From positions 1,054,001 to 1,118,000 of the forward strand of contig NZ_CP096829.1 in assembly GCF_023272795.1 (NCBI RefSeq): DNA of 64,000 bases, given 5' to 3'. The DNA is from Flavobacterium humidisoli. Its GTDB lineage: Bacteria; Bacteroidota; Bacteroidia; Flavobacteriales; Flavobacteriaceae. This document shows, in pieces, positions 32,925-47,900 of this stretch; position 1 is the first letter of the stretch, and each line of letters opens with the position of its first letter. The position numbers were made by a program, and so were the translations under genes. Under the pieces are notes generated by a model that worked only from the letters and a program-made list of their open reading frames with translations, did not search any database and had not been told where the DNA came from.

Positions 32925-35900
32925 TTATCTGTATAAAGTGAAATGTCCAACAAATTCTCTTGGATCTTTAGGATCATTTAATTTAAGAACATACCAGTAA
33001 TCTCCTGTTGGCAATTCGTTTCCATGATATCTACCATCCCATTTTTGACCTACATGGTATTTCGCTACTACTCTACCATATCTATCATAAATATCGAACG
33101 TTAGTTCTTTGTATGCTAATGCACCACAATCTGGACCAATAGTATCGTTTTGTCCGTCACCGTTTGGAGTAAAGTAGTTTGGCAGACAGAAGTCATAGAA
33201 TGTACCTTCAACATCGATTGTTGCCTCACAACCATTTTTATCTCTCACGATTACTTTATAAATACCTGTTTTATAGATTCTATAGCTATTAGATGATGAG
33301 AATGATTCACCATTGAAGCTATACTCGTATGGAGCAACTCCACCAGAAGCTTTTACAACAATTGTGTTGATGTCTTTGCTTTGGTTTGTAACGTCTATTA
33401 AACTTACTGGATCAACAGCTGCTACTTCAAATAAGTCAGTTGGCACCTCACATCCGTTAGTATGTCTAGCAACAATAAAGTGGCTTCCTGGAGCAACATT
33501 TGTGAAAATGTTACTTGGTTGGAATGTTCCATTATTGTCAAGAGAGTAATCCACCTCTACAGGGTTTGTGATAGAAGCATCAATTGTTACTACTACCATA
33601 TTTGCCTGTTCATTGTTAACACAATCATATGTTACTTGTGCAGTTGGATTAAGAATTACAGCATTTGGCATATTCTCTTCAAAATCTACTGGACAGTTGT
33701 TTGCATCTTTCACATAAACTTTATGTGCTCCACCTTTAAGGTTTGTAAAGTCAAACACTGTTTGTGTTGCAGTACCTAGAGTAAATGGTCCGTTTGGAGC
33801 ATCTAAACTAACGCTGTAAGGCAAAGTACCACCTTTAATTTCGATACTAAATGCACCATCTTTATCTCCGTCACAAACTTCTGGTATCATTGAGTTTGGA
33901 ACTTCAGTTACAATTACAGGTCTTGGTTGAGAGATTGTGAAATCGTACAATACAAAACATCCGTTTTCGTCCTGAGCTATAGCTTGGTAATCACCAGGCG
34001 CTAATTTCTCAAATAATACTTTAGTATCAAACTGGTTCAGATTTGGAGAAATTGCATATTTAATAACTCCTGTTCCACCTGAAGCGATTACCTCCAGTTT
34101 ACCATTGTTCTCACCGAAACAAGTAACATCAGTTGGTTTAAATTGGGCTTGTAAAGCTTCTTTTGGTTCATTAATGACAACCAATTCTGATACATCATCA
34201 CAATCTACACTATTAACTGCTACTCGATATGTTCCAATTGGAAGATCAGCAAATACTCCATTGTCTTGAGCTGGACGAACAATTCCTCCTGTTCCGTTTA
34301 ACAATGTATAAGAATAATGACCTAAACCACCCACTGCTTCTGCAGTGATTACCCCTGTAGCTTCTCCTGTACATTTTACAACTGCACTTGAAACATCCAA
34401 TTTAACATCTAATGGAGTTAAAGCATAGATTGTAACTGTATTAGAGATAACACTTCTACATCCGTTAGCATCAAAAACAAAATACTTATAAGAACCTACT
34501 GGCACTTCAAATGAAACTGAAGATGTGAATGAACCTAATGGTGTTGTTCCATCTGCACTATAAGTATATGGTCCTGTTCCTCCTTCTGCACTTAGCGTAA
34601 GCTGAGTTAAAGTGTCACAAGTTTGTGCTCTAGATTCTACTAAAGTAGCTAATACTTTAAGTGGATCTTTTATTTCAACTTCATTAGTTGTAAACTCACA
34701 AGCAAATCCATCTGTAATTGTTACACTATATCTTCCTGCACCTAATCCAGAGAAAACTGGAGATGAGAATGGTCCTGATGAAATTACAGGATCTTCAGAA
34801 AGTATATTTAATGTATACATATAGTTACTTCCTTGACCACCTGTTGGAGGGCTCACGGTAACTACACCAGATTTATCTCCAAAACATGGTAACGTTGTAA
34901 CGTTTGCACTTGCTGTAGCATTAATAGGAACTGGTACTATTAAAGTCTGACTTGTAGATGCCATACAACTTTTAGCGTCTTTAACGTTTATAGTGTAAAC
35001 ACCTGCTGTTAGACCTGTATAGTTAGTCTTACCTGAATAATTTTCTACAACATTTCCATCTTTTACTAATTCATATTGGTAAGATGTGTTCCAACCTCCT
35101 GTTGCACTAACAGAGATTTCACCGTCATTATTACCAGCAATACATGTAATATCCACTTTTGCTGATGTTGCAACTAATGCTTCGCTTGGTTGACTGATCG
35201 TAAATAATGTTTCTACTGAACATCTAGGATCACCTACTAAGGTAGCCACAACTTTGTATAAACCAGCTTTCAAATTAGAAACTCTTTCTGGACCTACAGA
35301 TGCTGATCGATCTTTAGCTACTTCCGCTGTACTTGGCAATGGTCCAGTCACTACATAATCAAATATGCCTGCATCATCTGGATTTAATTGATTGTCTACA
35401 AAAGTTAAATCTACACTTCCATTATCAGCATCGAAACAAATTTCTCCATTTACTGCAACTGCTTGAATACTGAATGTATTTGGATCAAACACATTGTGAA
35501 CTTTCTGTAATAAACAGCCAGTATCTTTATTCAGAACTGTGATGATATATTCACCTATTCCTAAATCTGTAAATACTCCATTTGCATTTGGCGCATTTCC
35601 TGGTACAGTAGCACCAGAAGAATAAGCGATTGAATATTCTAAGTTAGTTGGTGTACCTCCTGTTGCATCTACTAATACTGTAATGTTTTCTTTAGTAGGA
35701 CAAGTGATTGCATTATCAACTCTTACATTTACTTTATCTAAACGGATGAATGGATCAATTACCCATGTTGTCGGATTAGTACCCTCACAACCATTTTCGT
35801 CATAAACTTTTACTACGAAATTTCCACCTGTAAAATCGGTTTGAGTATACACATTTCTTTCTCCTTTGTAAATGCTTACACCATTTCTAATAAACTCATA

Positions 35901-38900
35901 AGTGTACTTATCATAATTTTCAGAACCTCCAGTAACACCAGTTACTGTGATTGTTGCAAAATTGCTAGTGTTACCGCTAGTACATAAGTACTGCACCACA
36001 GCTGGATCTGGAACCACAATTGCTTTAGGTCCTCCTACTGTTATATCTAAAGAAGCTGGACAACCTCTTCCTGAGAATACTTCAACTTTGTAATCTCCAG
36101 CTGCTAATCCTTCAAACAATCCGCTTTCTTGAAGTGGACCGTTGTTGATTCTATATTTGTATATAGGGTTGTCGTTTACTCCTGGAGTAATACTTGCTCT
36201 AATTTTACCATCTGTATAACTGAAACATGTCACAGGAGTAGGAACTGCTTTGAAACCATCAATTTTAGTTGCTGGAGCAATAACCACCGTTGTTGAAATT
36301 GGACAGTTAGTCGTTGTGTCAATCACATCAATTGTGTGAGAACCAGAATTTAAACCTGCAAATATAGCTGGTGTAGTTGTAACTGCTGGTTGCCCATCAA
36401 TTGAATAACTGTAATTTCCTGAACCACCAGTTGCTGTAACGCTAATTCTTCCATCTCCTTCATCACATGTTGTGAAATCTAAAATTTTAGTATCCAATTC
36501 TAGAGGCTGTAAAATAGTTACCAATGCTGGGAATTTAGTCTCACAACCAAATTTATCGCGTACTGTGATATCGTAAGCTTTTGCTACGTTCACTGTAAAT
36601 GATTTAGAAATTTGGAATCCTCCACCAATACTATATGTAAATGGACCTACTCCAATAGCAGCAGAATCGTCTACTATAATTTCATAATTTCCATTACTAT
36701 CCGCACAATGAGCTTTAACTTTAGCAGTAAAGTTATCTGGCAATGGCTCAGTTGCAATGTTTACTGTTATAGGTAGAGAGATACATCCGTTTTTGTCTTT
36801 TGCATATACATACCAACTAGGCGTAAGTGGATTTAATTCTCTTGTAGCTTCTGGTTCAAATGTACCATAAGCTGCACCTGCTACCACAAAAGAATAGGTA
36901 TAATCTCCAGCTCCTCCGTGACCTAGAACTGTAACTACAGCTCCTGTCTTACAGTTAGCATTAACGTTATCTTCTTCTGTAACTGTTACAGCTATAGGAT
37001 CTTTAACCTCTACACTGAAAGTTGTTGGGCAGGTTGTTATATCATCAACAACACTAATCTCATAAACTCCTATTGCTAAGTTAGCTAAAGTAACCTCTGT
37101 ATTAGAAGTTATAACTGGTCCAGCGAAAGCAGCACCATCTTTAGTTACTGAGTAAGTATAAGTTCCTTTAAAATCAGACATTGTAAAGACTACTTTTCCG
37201 TCGTCTGTACCGATACAAGATTTCGCGAAAGCGTCACCTGTAGCTTGGATTTTAACAACGTCTTTTATAGTCAATATGTCACTGAATGAACAGCCAAAAC
37301 TATCTGTTACTTCAAATTTGTATTCACCAAATGGCAATCCAGCGAACACTGCAGGAACTGCGCTTCCAGCTGTTGAAACTGGAGGGTAAAGCGTAGTTGC
37401 CACACCGTTGAATTCTATAATTTTAAATTCTAACGCACCTACACCGTTTGTAGCTGTTACTGTAACAGTACTAGTCGCGTTTGCAGGATTACAAGTAATA
37501 GCAGTTGCATCGAATGCTAAAGCTGTCGGTTTGTTTAATGGAACAATCGGAACAGTTACCGGAGCTGTTTCACATCCATTCTCATCTTTAACAGTATATG
37601 TAACTGATAAAACTGAACCATCGTTAGGTACTGAAATACGATCTAGAGAATCATATCCTTGACCATTAAAATTATATTGGTAATTAGTTCCTTTACCACC
37701 TTTACCTGTAACTACTATTTCAGTAGATGTACTACAGCTTGTATTTTGTGTAATTGCATATTCCTCTTCTAACAATGGTGGCTGAACAATTGTAATATCT
37801 ATTTCAGCTGTACAACCTTTTACATCTGTTGCCACAACTTTGTAATCACCTTGAGGTAAACCAGTATAAATACCAGTTGTATCTCCTGAGTTGTTTGCAC
37901 CAGTACCTGTACTTGTAAGTACAAATGTATATGGAGCAGCACCACCAGACGGTACAACAGTTAAGCTTCCGTTGCTATCTTTAAAACATATTACATCAGT
38001 TTGTGATGGCGTAAGAACAATTGTTCCTGGTATACTAACTGTTACAGGAACTGTTGTAAATGTACATGGTACGTTACTGTCTGAGATCTCAAAAGTGTAA
38101 TCTCCTGCAGCAGTTACAAATTCTGTAAAGTCACCTGTAGCAGGTTTTACAGTACCTACTGCAACACCGTCTAAGTACATTTGATAAGTGTAGTCTTTTA
38201 CACCACCCTTAACTTCAACAACAATTTTTGCTGCTTCATTACCTACTTCACAATAAAGATCTTTCTCTACTGTTGCAGCAGCTGTTAAACGTTCTTGGAT
38301 AATATAAACTTTCTCATCTGAACAACCATGCTCATCTGTTAAAACAATTTTATATGAACCTGCTTTTGTAAATGTCGCTATAGGACCCGTTGGCAATCCA
38401 TCAATCGTAAATGATTTCACGTTGTTGTACGTTGTAGAAAGAGCATCAAGATCTACAGTCAAGTCTACATCTACAAAACACTGTTGTGCAGGCATGTTAA
38501 GAACTGGAGCTGCGTCAAGATCAATATCTACTGGAATTGGCGCTGAAATACAACCATTCGCATCTTTAATATAAACATCCCACAATAGGTTTGTCAAATC
38601 TGTATCAACCACTAATGGAACCGAAGACGCTGTAAACGCTGTCGGAGCCGGTTGATTTCTTATAACTGCTGCATAAGAATAATTTGGCGTTCCTCCTACA
38701 ATGTTTGTAATTGTAATTGTAGAGTTATCCTCAGAACAATATACATTGCTACCAGTTGCAGCAAATACAATCGGCGCAGGCATTGTAATGGTAACATCTG
38801 CAGATTTTGAACAATTTGTTTTATTATCTGTTACTGTCACAGTGTAAGTTCCTTCAACAAGACCTGTTACTGTAACTACATCACCTACTATTGTAGGAGG

Positions 38901-41900
38901 GTTATAAGCTAATCCAGTTGCACTTGTAACAGCAACGGTGTAACCAGCAGTACTAAAGTCAGAAACTGTGAAAGTTGCCTCACCGTTGTCATTTGTTCCG
39001 TTTGCTGAATTACAGCTTACATTGATTTGTGATGCTTTAACAATATCAATTTTATCTAATTTTTCAATTGTATACGGTCTTTCGATAGCACATCCTCTCG
39101 CGTCTGTTACTTTAAATATATAAGTTCCAGCAAGTAAGTAATCAAATACATTTGAAACTCCGTTATCTCTAGCGAATGGTGAAACAATTTCATATTTATC
39201 AATTGTATAACCACCTATTACTGTTAAAGTAACTTGTGTTTCTTCATCTGGACATGTTGCCTCTATCGTTTGATCGAAAGTGATATCATCTAATTTCGTA
39301 AACGGATTAACAATTGTAGAACCATTTGTTTTACAACCATTCTTATCGATTACATAGTAATTTACCGTATGAGGGTTTCCGTCATTTGGAATCGTTACTT
39401 TATTTTCTTTCGTATAATTTGCACTTCCATCAAAATTATATAGATACGGTGCTGTACCTCCCGTTCCAGTAATTGTAACTTCTGCAAGTTCTGGATCGCT
39501 TCCTGAAAGACATCCAAAATCTTTTAGAGCAACATCAGCTCCTAAAGCAATAGTTGGTCCTCCAATAGTATAATCTTTATATAATGAACATAATCTCTTA
39601 GAAGTCACCGTAATTCTATAATCTCCTTTTGGAAGATTGCTAAATACGTTATCTGTCTGTACAATACCTACTGGTAGAGGCGCTCCTGATACTAATGCTA
39701 TTTCGTAAGTATACGGAGGTTCATTATTACCTGTAAGTAAATTTACTGTAATAGTTCCGTTTGCATCACCAAGACAAAGTACATCTGTAGTTACAGCATC
39801 AAAAGTAACTGGAGTTCCAGCCGGCAATTCAAATTCTGTTGTAGTAGAACATCCAACATTTACGTTGTCTATCATTGTTACTACATACTTACCTGCTTGT
39901 AATCCTGTAATTGTATTGCCAACTATAGATACACTTGGAAAACTTGGCAAAATACTATAGCCATAATCTCCTGATCCTCCACTTGGCACTAACGTTACTC
40001 CACCATTATCATCATTACAATCTGGCAGAACAAGATTTGAAGCTTCAAGTTTTAATGGAGCATCAATTGTTATCTTCTTAACATCAGTACAGTTGTTTTT
40101 GTCTTTTATCGTAATTTCATGCTCTCCAGAGTGTAAATTTTGTATGGTATACGGGAATGTTCCAGTATATGGTACAAAAACTCCATCGTCAACTTTTATA
40201 GAATATCCAGGCATTCCTGCATTAGACAATGTTACCACGATTCCGAAAGTATCCTCGCTAACACATTTGTTATCTACATCTAAACTAATTTCTGGACTTG
40301 GGTCTTTAGAAATTATTTGACCTAATTCTTTCTCACATCCATTAGCATCTATTACAACAATATTATAGTTTGTAGTGGTTAGAGAATAAGGCAACTCTAA
40401 AACATTACCACTTCCAAATGTTGCTGGTGCAGTAGCTGGTGCAGTATAGAAACCATAAGCATAAGGTCCTGTTCCTCCACCTGCGCTAACTGTTACAAAA
40501 GCATTTTTATCGCAAGTTGCATTCACCACTTTAGTAATACTAGCATCAAGTTCTGAAGCTGGCTGCTTAATTTGGAATTTCGTTGTAGTAGAACATTTAG
40601 TTCCGTCTATTTCTTTTACATAAAGAACATAGTTACCTGGCAGTAAACCTGTAATCGTTCCCGTGTAAGGAGCTGCAGTGATATCACCAAATTTAGGGCT
40701 TAGAATTGGCAGATTAGTCAAGTTATCTCTCACTTCATAATAGATATGAGTAGTTCCTACACCTAAATCTTTAACTTCAAACCTTAATTCACCATTTCCT
40801 GCATTAAAACATGTTACATCTTTTGGCGTAACGTCTGCCGTAATATCTGAAATCTTAGGTGTAGTATATTCTAAATACGATGGACATCCGTTCGCATCTA
40901 CAACCATAAAATTATAAGTCGTATTTTGCTCTAAATGAGTAAATGTATACTCTCGATCTGGTATAGAACCTGATGACATACCAAGTCCATAAATAGAATA
41001 TGTAAAGTTTGGCACACCTGAACCTGTTAACAATTCTAGTTTAACAGAAATTCCATCATCACAAGTTGCACCAATCACTTCAGCACCAAATTCCAAATAA
41101 GGAGGTGGTGCTATTCTTAATGCTGTGCTTTCAAACTTACATCCTTTAGCATCAACAATATTAATATAGTAATCACCAAAAAATAAATTAGGGAAATTAT
41201 GTACTGTGGCTGCATCTGCTGCTGTAGCTGCAGTGTAAGTAGCAATTTCTTTCATTGTATTATCATATAAATGATAAATAAATGGTGCAGTACCTCCCGA
41301 AGATGGTTTTAATGATATATCAATACTACCTGGTTTTGTACTATTACATGTAATACCATGAATTTCAATTTCCGGATCAATAGCGGCAGGAGCAGTAATA
41401 ATAGCTGTTCCAGAAGCTTCACAACCTTTGCTGTCTCTTACTGTATAAGGATAGCTTCCTGCAATTAATCCTCCATAAATAAATTTATCTAAGAAAAGTC
41501 CACCATTAAAACTAAATTTAAATGGTCCCTCTCCTGCTGTTGCCTCAAGTGTTACAGTTCCGTCTGCATCTCCATTACAAGTTGGACTTGTTGGAGTATC
41601 TTTTACCACAACAGTTTGAGGATCTTTTACTTCAACAGCTATCGTTTCTTTTATACAGCCATTAGCATCAGTAATTTCAAACTGATACGTTCCTGCTGCT
41701 GTTACTGGATAATCGAAAGATGTTCCTGTAAAAGGTGTTCCTGTAGTTGGGTAAGAACCTGCATCTACTTTCACTTTATATGTAAAGTTTGGTTTTCCTC
41801 CAGTTACAACTTTAACCGTAATTTTTCCATTTGTTGGTGTTACAGCAGCACATGTAAGCTCTTTAGTGATCTCTGCACTAACCGTCATTGCATCGTAAAC

Positions 41901-44900
41901 AGTAATTGGAGCTGTTCCTGTACAACCGTTAGCATCTTTAACCGTAATAGTATATGTTCCTGCACCAACAGTAAATATATTAGCTGGACTTGGTGCAACA
42001 CCTGTATTAATTGTATAAGTATATGGTGCAACACCACCATTACCTGTTGCTTCTATAACAAATGCGTTACCAGAAGCTGTACATTGATTGTTTACTTTAA
42101 CATCAACAGTTGGTGCTAAATCAGTATCAATAGTTACGTCTATCTTCGCTGTACAATTATTAGCATCTTTAACCCAAACATCCCATTCTGTGTTCATTAC
42201 TGGGCTAAGATCTGCACTTGCCGCATCTTTATAATCAGAATCTGTTGGAGCTACATTGTTTTGTTTAAAAGCATATTTATAATCTAACGTTCCTCCAGTA
42301 GCATGCACTGTTACTTTAGCCGTTGCTTTATTACAGTTTGCTTTTACATTAGAATCTAAATTTAAAACTAAAGCATCTGTAGGCTGCGTAATTACAACTT
42401 TTGTTGGGAAAGTACATAATGTCGTTTCATCTGTAAACACTACATCGTAAGTTCCTTCTCCAAGATTAGTTAAATCGAAAGAAGTTGCAGTCTGATTTGT
42501 AGCTGTCTGAACTCCATTAATTGTATAACTGTAAGTAGTTACAAATTTACCTACTGTATATCTAATAGCACCTGTAGTTTCTTTTGGAACCGCAAAACAA
42601 TAAACATCATTAAGTTTATTTGCTGCTGCAGTAATAGAAACTACTGGCGGAATATTAATACTAAACTCATCATAACAACCATTTGAAGCTGTTGCTCTGA
42701 AAGTATAGTTACCAGGATCAAGATCCGTAAATACTCCTGATGTAGCTCCAGTAGTATTAGTTTGTCCTGAAACGATTGTGTAAGAAGTTACAGCTCCGCT
42801 ACCCGCAACTAATGTAATCGTTGCTGTACTTTTTCTGCTAGCAACTGGATCACAATAAATTTTTGTTACGTCAACTTTTGCAATCTTAGGCGGATTAAGC
42901 GGTGAGATTGTAAGTGTTTTAACAGCAGTTGTACAGCCATTAGCATCCATGATAGAATATCTAACAGTTTGTGTTTTTGTATTATCTACAACTTCTAAAG
43001 TGTTTGATGGACCATAAGAGCCTCCATTAAAGCTGTATGAATAAGGAAGTACTCCTCCTGTTCCTGTAACGGTAACATTTTTAGGTTCTTTAGTATTTGT
43101 AGTGTTACAAGTAAATGGATCAATACTTGCATCAGCTGTTAATTCAGCTGGTTCTGTTATCGTAACATCTGCCGTAGCCGTTTTACATCCTAAAGCATCT
43201 TCTACCACAATATCATAAATTCCTGCACCTAATCCTGAAGGATTATTTACATTATAAACCTCTGCTGGTGAAGAACCTCTTTTGGTAATCGTATATGTAA
43301 ATGGCGCTTTTCCAGAAGTAGCTGTTACCAAAATACTTCCTGTTTTTGCTCCATTACATTTTACATCAACTTTAGATGTGTTTATTGTTAAAACTGTAGG
43401 TTTTAAAGTAACTGTAATATCTGTTGTGTAAGCGTAACAAACTGGGTTTGCACTATCGTTAACTCTAAATTTATAAGTTCCTGCTACAGTTGCAGTGTAA
43501 GGACTAGTTACTGTTGAGTAGCCTCCTCCATTGATTGAAACTGCATAAGTACGAGTCCCTGTTCCTCCTGCAGAAGATAAGCTTATTGTTGTATTTGGTG
43601 TACAATTTGTATCTGCAACTACTGATGGAGTAATTGTTAATTGTTCAGCCACTACGTAATTAATAAAATCAGTACAACCGAATTTATCTTTTACTGTTAA
43701 TTTATAAGTTCCAGGCGTTAAATTAAATGTATCAGCCGTTCCAAAATTAGTACCATCTTTACTGAATGTTGCTGGCAATGCATATGTACCTGTAATTTTT
43801 ACAGAAATTGGACTTCCTGGGTAACATTGCGCTGCAATAGGATCCATTTTTGGAAGATCCTCTGTTCCAACAGAAACTGTTTTCTTAGTATAACAGTTAT
43901 TTACATCCTTAACATAAACATCAATAGTTGTAGTTAATACAGCTGTATCAACTGTTAAAGTTGTTCCATAAGCTGTAGTTGGAATAGTAGAACCACTTGG
44001 CGCATAAGCATAGCTATAAGAACCATTTCCTCCTGTTATACCTGTTATTGTTAATGTTGCAATTTTATTATTACAACTAATTTTTGATGCATTAACTGTA
44101 AAGTCAATTGCAGTAGCTGCACCAACTGTTACTTGTTTGCTGTCAGAAACACAACCTGTTGTTTTATCTGTAGCAACGAAAGTATAGGTTCCTGGTGCTA
44201 AATTTGTATAAGTAACTGTGTTACCATTAACATTTGGTGTACCTGTATTAGGTGTGAAAGTATAAGTAAAGTTACCTGTACTGCTTACATCAGAAACAGT
44301 AAATGTAGCGCTACCGTTTTTAGAACCCACACATAATTCATCTGTTTTTGCACCTTCAGCTTTAATTTTAACTGCTTGGTCAATAGTTTTTGTACCAATT
44401 GCAGTACAGCCATTTGCGTCTGTTACCTTAAATTTATATTCACCTGGAGTAAGGCCAGTAAATGTAGCCGTATTTCCAGTTTGCGGTGCTGGCATAACTG
44501 GTCCTGAAGTCACTTCATATGTATATGGAGCAATACCAGCATTTGCTGTTAATACAAGACTTGTTGATGTCAAATTACAAGTTACAGCTGCCGGTGTAGA
44601 AATCGTAATTCCTGTTGGCGGGTTAAATGCCGGAACTTTAATTTCATTTTCAGCTGTACAACCATTAGCATCTTTTACATAGAATTTAATAGTTTGCTCA
44701 GCATTTGTTAAGGTAACTGTCTTAGTAGTTACACCATTATAATTTGTACCACCATCAAAGTTGTACGTATATCCGCCTGCACCACCTGCACCAACAATTG
44801 TAATTACTGCTGTAGAGCTACATGAAGTATTAGCAGGGAAGCTACCAGAAACAGTAACCTGTGTTGGGTTTGTTAATACAACATCGTAAATAGGTGAAAG

Positions 44901-47900
44901 ACATCCTTTACCATCTTTTACTTGATATTTATACGTTTTTGTATTTGTTGCACCAACAAATGCATCTAAATTAGAATATGTCGCAGAAGAACCAAAAGTA
45001 TTACCTCCGTCAAAACTAAATTCGTATGGTCCACCATTTCCGCCTGCTGGTATAACTGTAAAACTTCCGTTATTACCATTATAACATTTAGGGTTTATTG
45101 GCGTAGTAGATCCTGTTGGTTCAAGTTTAGTATCTACAGTTACTGCAGTTGTTAAAGCCGGACATCCTTTAGAATCTGTTACTCTGAATACATAAGATCC
45201 TGTTGTAGTCGCTGGGTAAACATTAGACCCTATCGCTACAAAAGGATCTCCGTTAACTGATACTTCATAAGTATAGCCTGGTGTTCCGTTTTGAGCTGTA
45301 ATTGTAATCTGCGCGTTTGGCGAATTTGTACAATCTAATGCTTTTGTTACCTCTGCGTATGCTGTAACTTGTGTTCCTATCGCAATATTTGTAAGTGGCG
45401 TAGCATTACAACCATTTGCATCTCTAACATAGATTGTATATGTACCAGCACCTAAATTGTCGAATTTTTCTGAATCCTGATAATTCACACCATCTAAACT
45501 GTAATGGTATGGTGCTTTTCCACCGCTAACACTTACAACCAAAGTTGCTTTGTTTCCAGCATCATAACAAAGATCTGAACTAGCATCTAAAGTAGCTGTA
45601 GGAGCTACAGCTCCAACAACACTTACGACATCAGAAGCTCCTGAAGAACAATCTCCAGAATCTTTTACTACTACTACAAAGTCACCCGTAGCAGTTAATG
45701 GCAGGTTGAAAGTATCGTCAGTCTGGAATGGTATTACAATTGTTCCATCTGGACGTTCTAACTGATATTTATAATTTGGTTTTCCGCCTTTTGCAGAAGC
45801 CTTAATTACAGCACCATCTATACATGTTGGCTGGATTGTTACAGTAGCCAATGCAGTAACAGCTTCTGGAGCAGTTACACTTCTTGTATAACTTGTCGAA
45901 CAATTTCCTGCTGCATCATATTGAACAACTACAGTATAATTTCCTGCAGCTAACTTATCTAAAACTAGAGGAGAAGCACTTGAATTTTGTAAACCTCCAC
46001 CATTTACTGTATAATAATATCCTGTAGCAGGATTAAAGTTACTAACCGGAATTGTGATTACTCCGTCAGCTTTATCAATACAAGTCAAGTTATCAATAAT
46101 TGGTGTATCGGCTTTAAAGCCTTTGTTGTCCTCTACAATAACTGTAAAATCTTTCTCTGCACCACAAGTTTCTGGAATCTGGCGTACCCAGATATCATCA
46201 ACCGCTAAGTCGTTACCATCAATTACTTGACTATAAGATAAGATTACAAATTCTAAAGAGGTATTATTTCCTGGATTTAATGTTAAAACCTGACCATTAC
46301 CTAAATCTGTAGTGTTATGCCATTTTTCATCTCTTGGAATTTCTTGCGTATCCTTTGATGCAGCAGGTGATATAAGTTGACCATTCTTTTGAAGCTGAAT
46401 AGTTAATCTAGGAGATGGTAAATTATTATTCTTGCTTAATAAGTTAAGCATATACAATGATACCTGAATATCCTGATTTGGTATAACATCGTTAATCGTT
46501 TTACTATACAACACACCTCCAATTGGCACAACTCCACCAACGTTTACTGCTAAGAATCTACCATCTGTAATTCCAGGAGTATTGTTGATTACCGCTGTAT
46601 TGTCTTTTGGTAAATTCCAATTGAAACCACCTACGTGAGCAGGAAGAAGTCCTTTCGTCACAACATACTCACCATCATTTAATAAAACAGGCATATAACC
46701 ACCAACACCACAATCTTCTACATCATCTTGCGGTTCCCAACAATAAGCTGGGTGAATACCTGGTATTTTAGCATCTGGACCACGACCAAAATCTTCTCTT
46801 AATAAGTTACTGTAAGTAGGAACAGAAGTTACTTTATACTTCACTGTTATAGTGTGCGTTCCTGCCTTAATATCAGTAAAGACATTATTAGTTATAGGCG
46901 TGTTTGGTATATCGTCTATATAATACTCGTAAGTATAATTTGCATTTTGAGGATTTCTAACGGTTACAGTTGTTGAAGCTTTTCCGTCGCAAGTATAAGT
47001 TGTAATTGGATCATCAATTGTTGGATCTCCTGGTTTTGGATCTAAAACAACATTGTAAGGAATAGTAAAAATACATCCCGCTTTATCCTTAACTCTTAAT
47101 ACATAAGTTCCTGGTAAAACTTCTGCTTCATTTTTATTTGGAATCCATCCTTTTCCATCTCCAAAATCATATTCATAAGGCGGAGTTCCTCCTTCTACGT
47201 TATTAATACGTACTTTACCTCCTTGATTTACACCATTCCCATCAGGTAAACTACATCCTGCCAAAGCAGCTACACCTGCAGATGCAGTAAGTGCAGAAGC
47301 TGGTCCTGTAATTGTTACATCAACTGGATCAGTAAAACAGTGTTTTATTTGTTGTGTATTGTTTACTGTATAAGTAACACTATATCTAACAACAACTTTA
47401 TAAGTACCTGGCCCTACATTTAAGAACACAGGATTTGCTGAAAAACTTTGGCCATTTGTAATACTATAAGCAAGAGTATTACCATTTGCTACAATATTTT
47501 CAATTCTAATAGATGAAGCTCCATCATAACAAACACTACTTGTATGATTTACATCAAACGTAGGTTTTGAGACTTCTGGTATAGTAATAGAAGTTGTTGC
47601 CGAACAACCAGCATCGTCAACGACTTTAATCTCGTAAGTTTTTGCTTCTGTAATAATAACCGGATTGGTATCAACACGTGTTGGAGATCCGTTTATAAAA
47701 TAAGCGTAAGGTGCTTTTCCTCCAGACGCTGATAATAATAGTTTACCATCACTACAAGCTGTAAAAGGCTCTTGTAAAGTTGCAAATGCTTTTAACTGGC
47801 TTGAAGGCGGTTTTATTTCAAAATAATAAGATACATCACATTTTGGCGCTGGAGTCTGATTTATAGGACTGCTTGTAACTCTGATATAATAATTTTTACC

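Noticed and set aside
32882..32977. Extended start of SprF overlapping sprB
   Set aside because: The signal peptide begins at the ATG at 32881; the extension overlaps the sprB C-terminus and is not hydrophobic.
41616..42119. 167-residue plus-strand ORF rich in Cys, Ser and Asn
   Set aside because: Antisense to sprB repeats; the composition reflects the complement of Thr/Val/Tyr codons and shows no domain.
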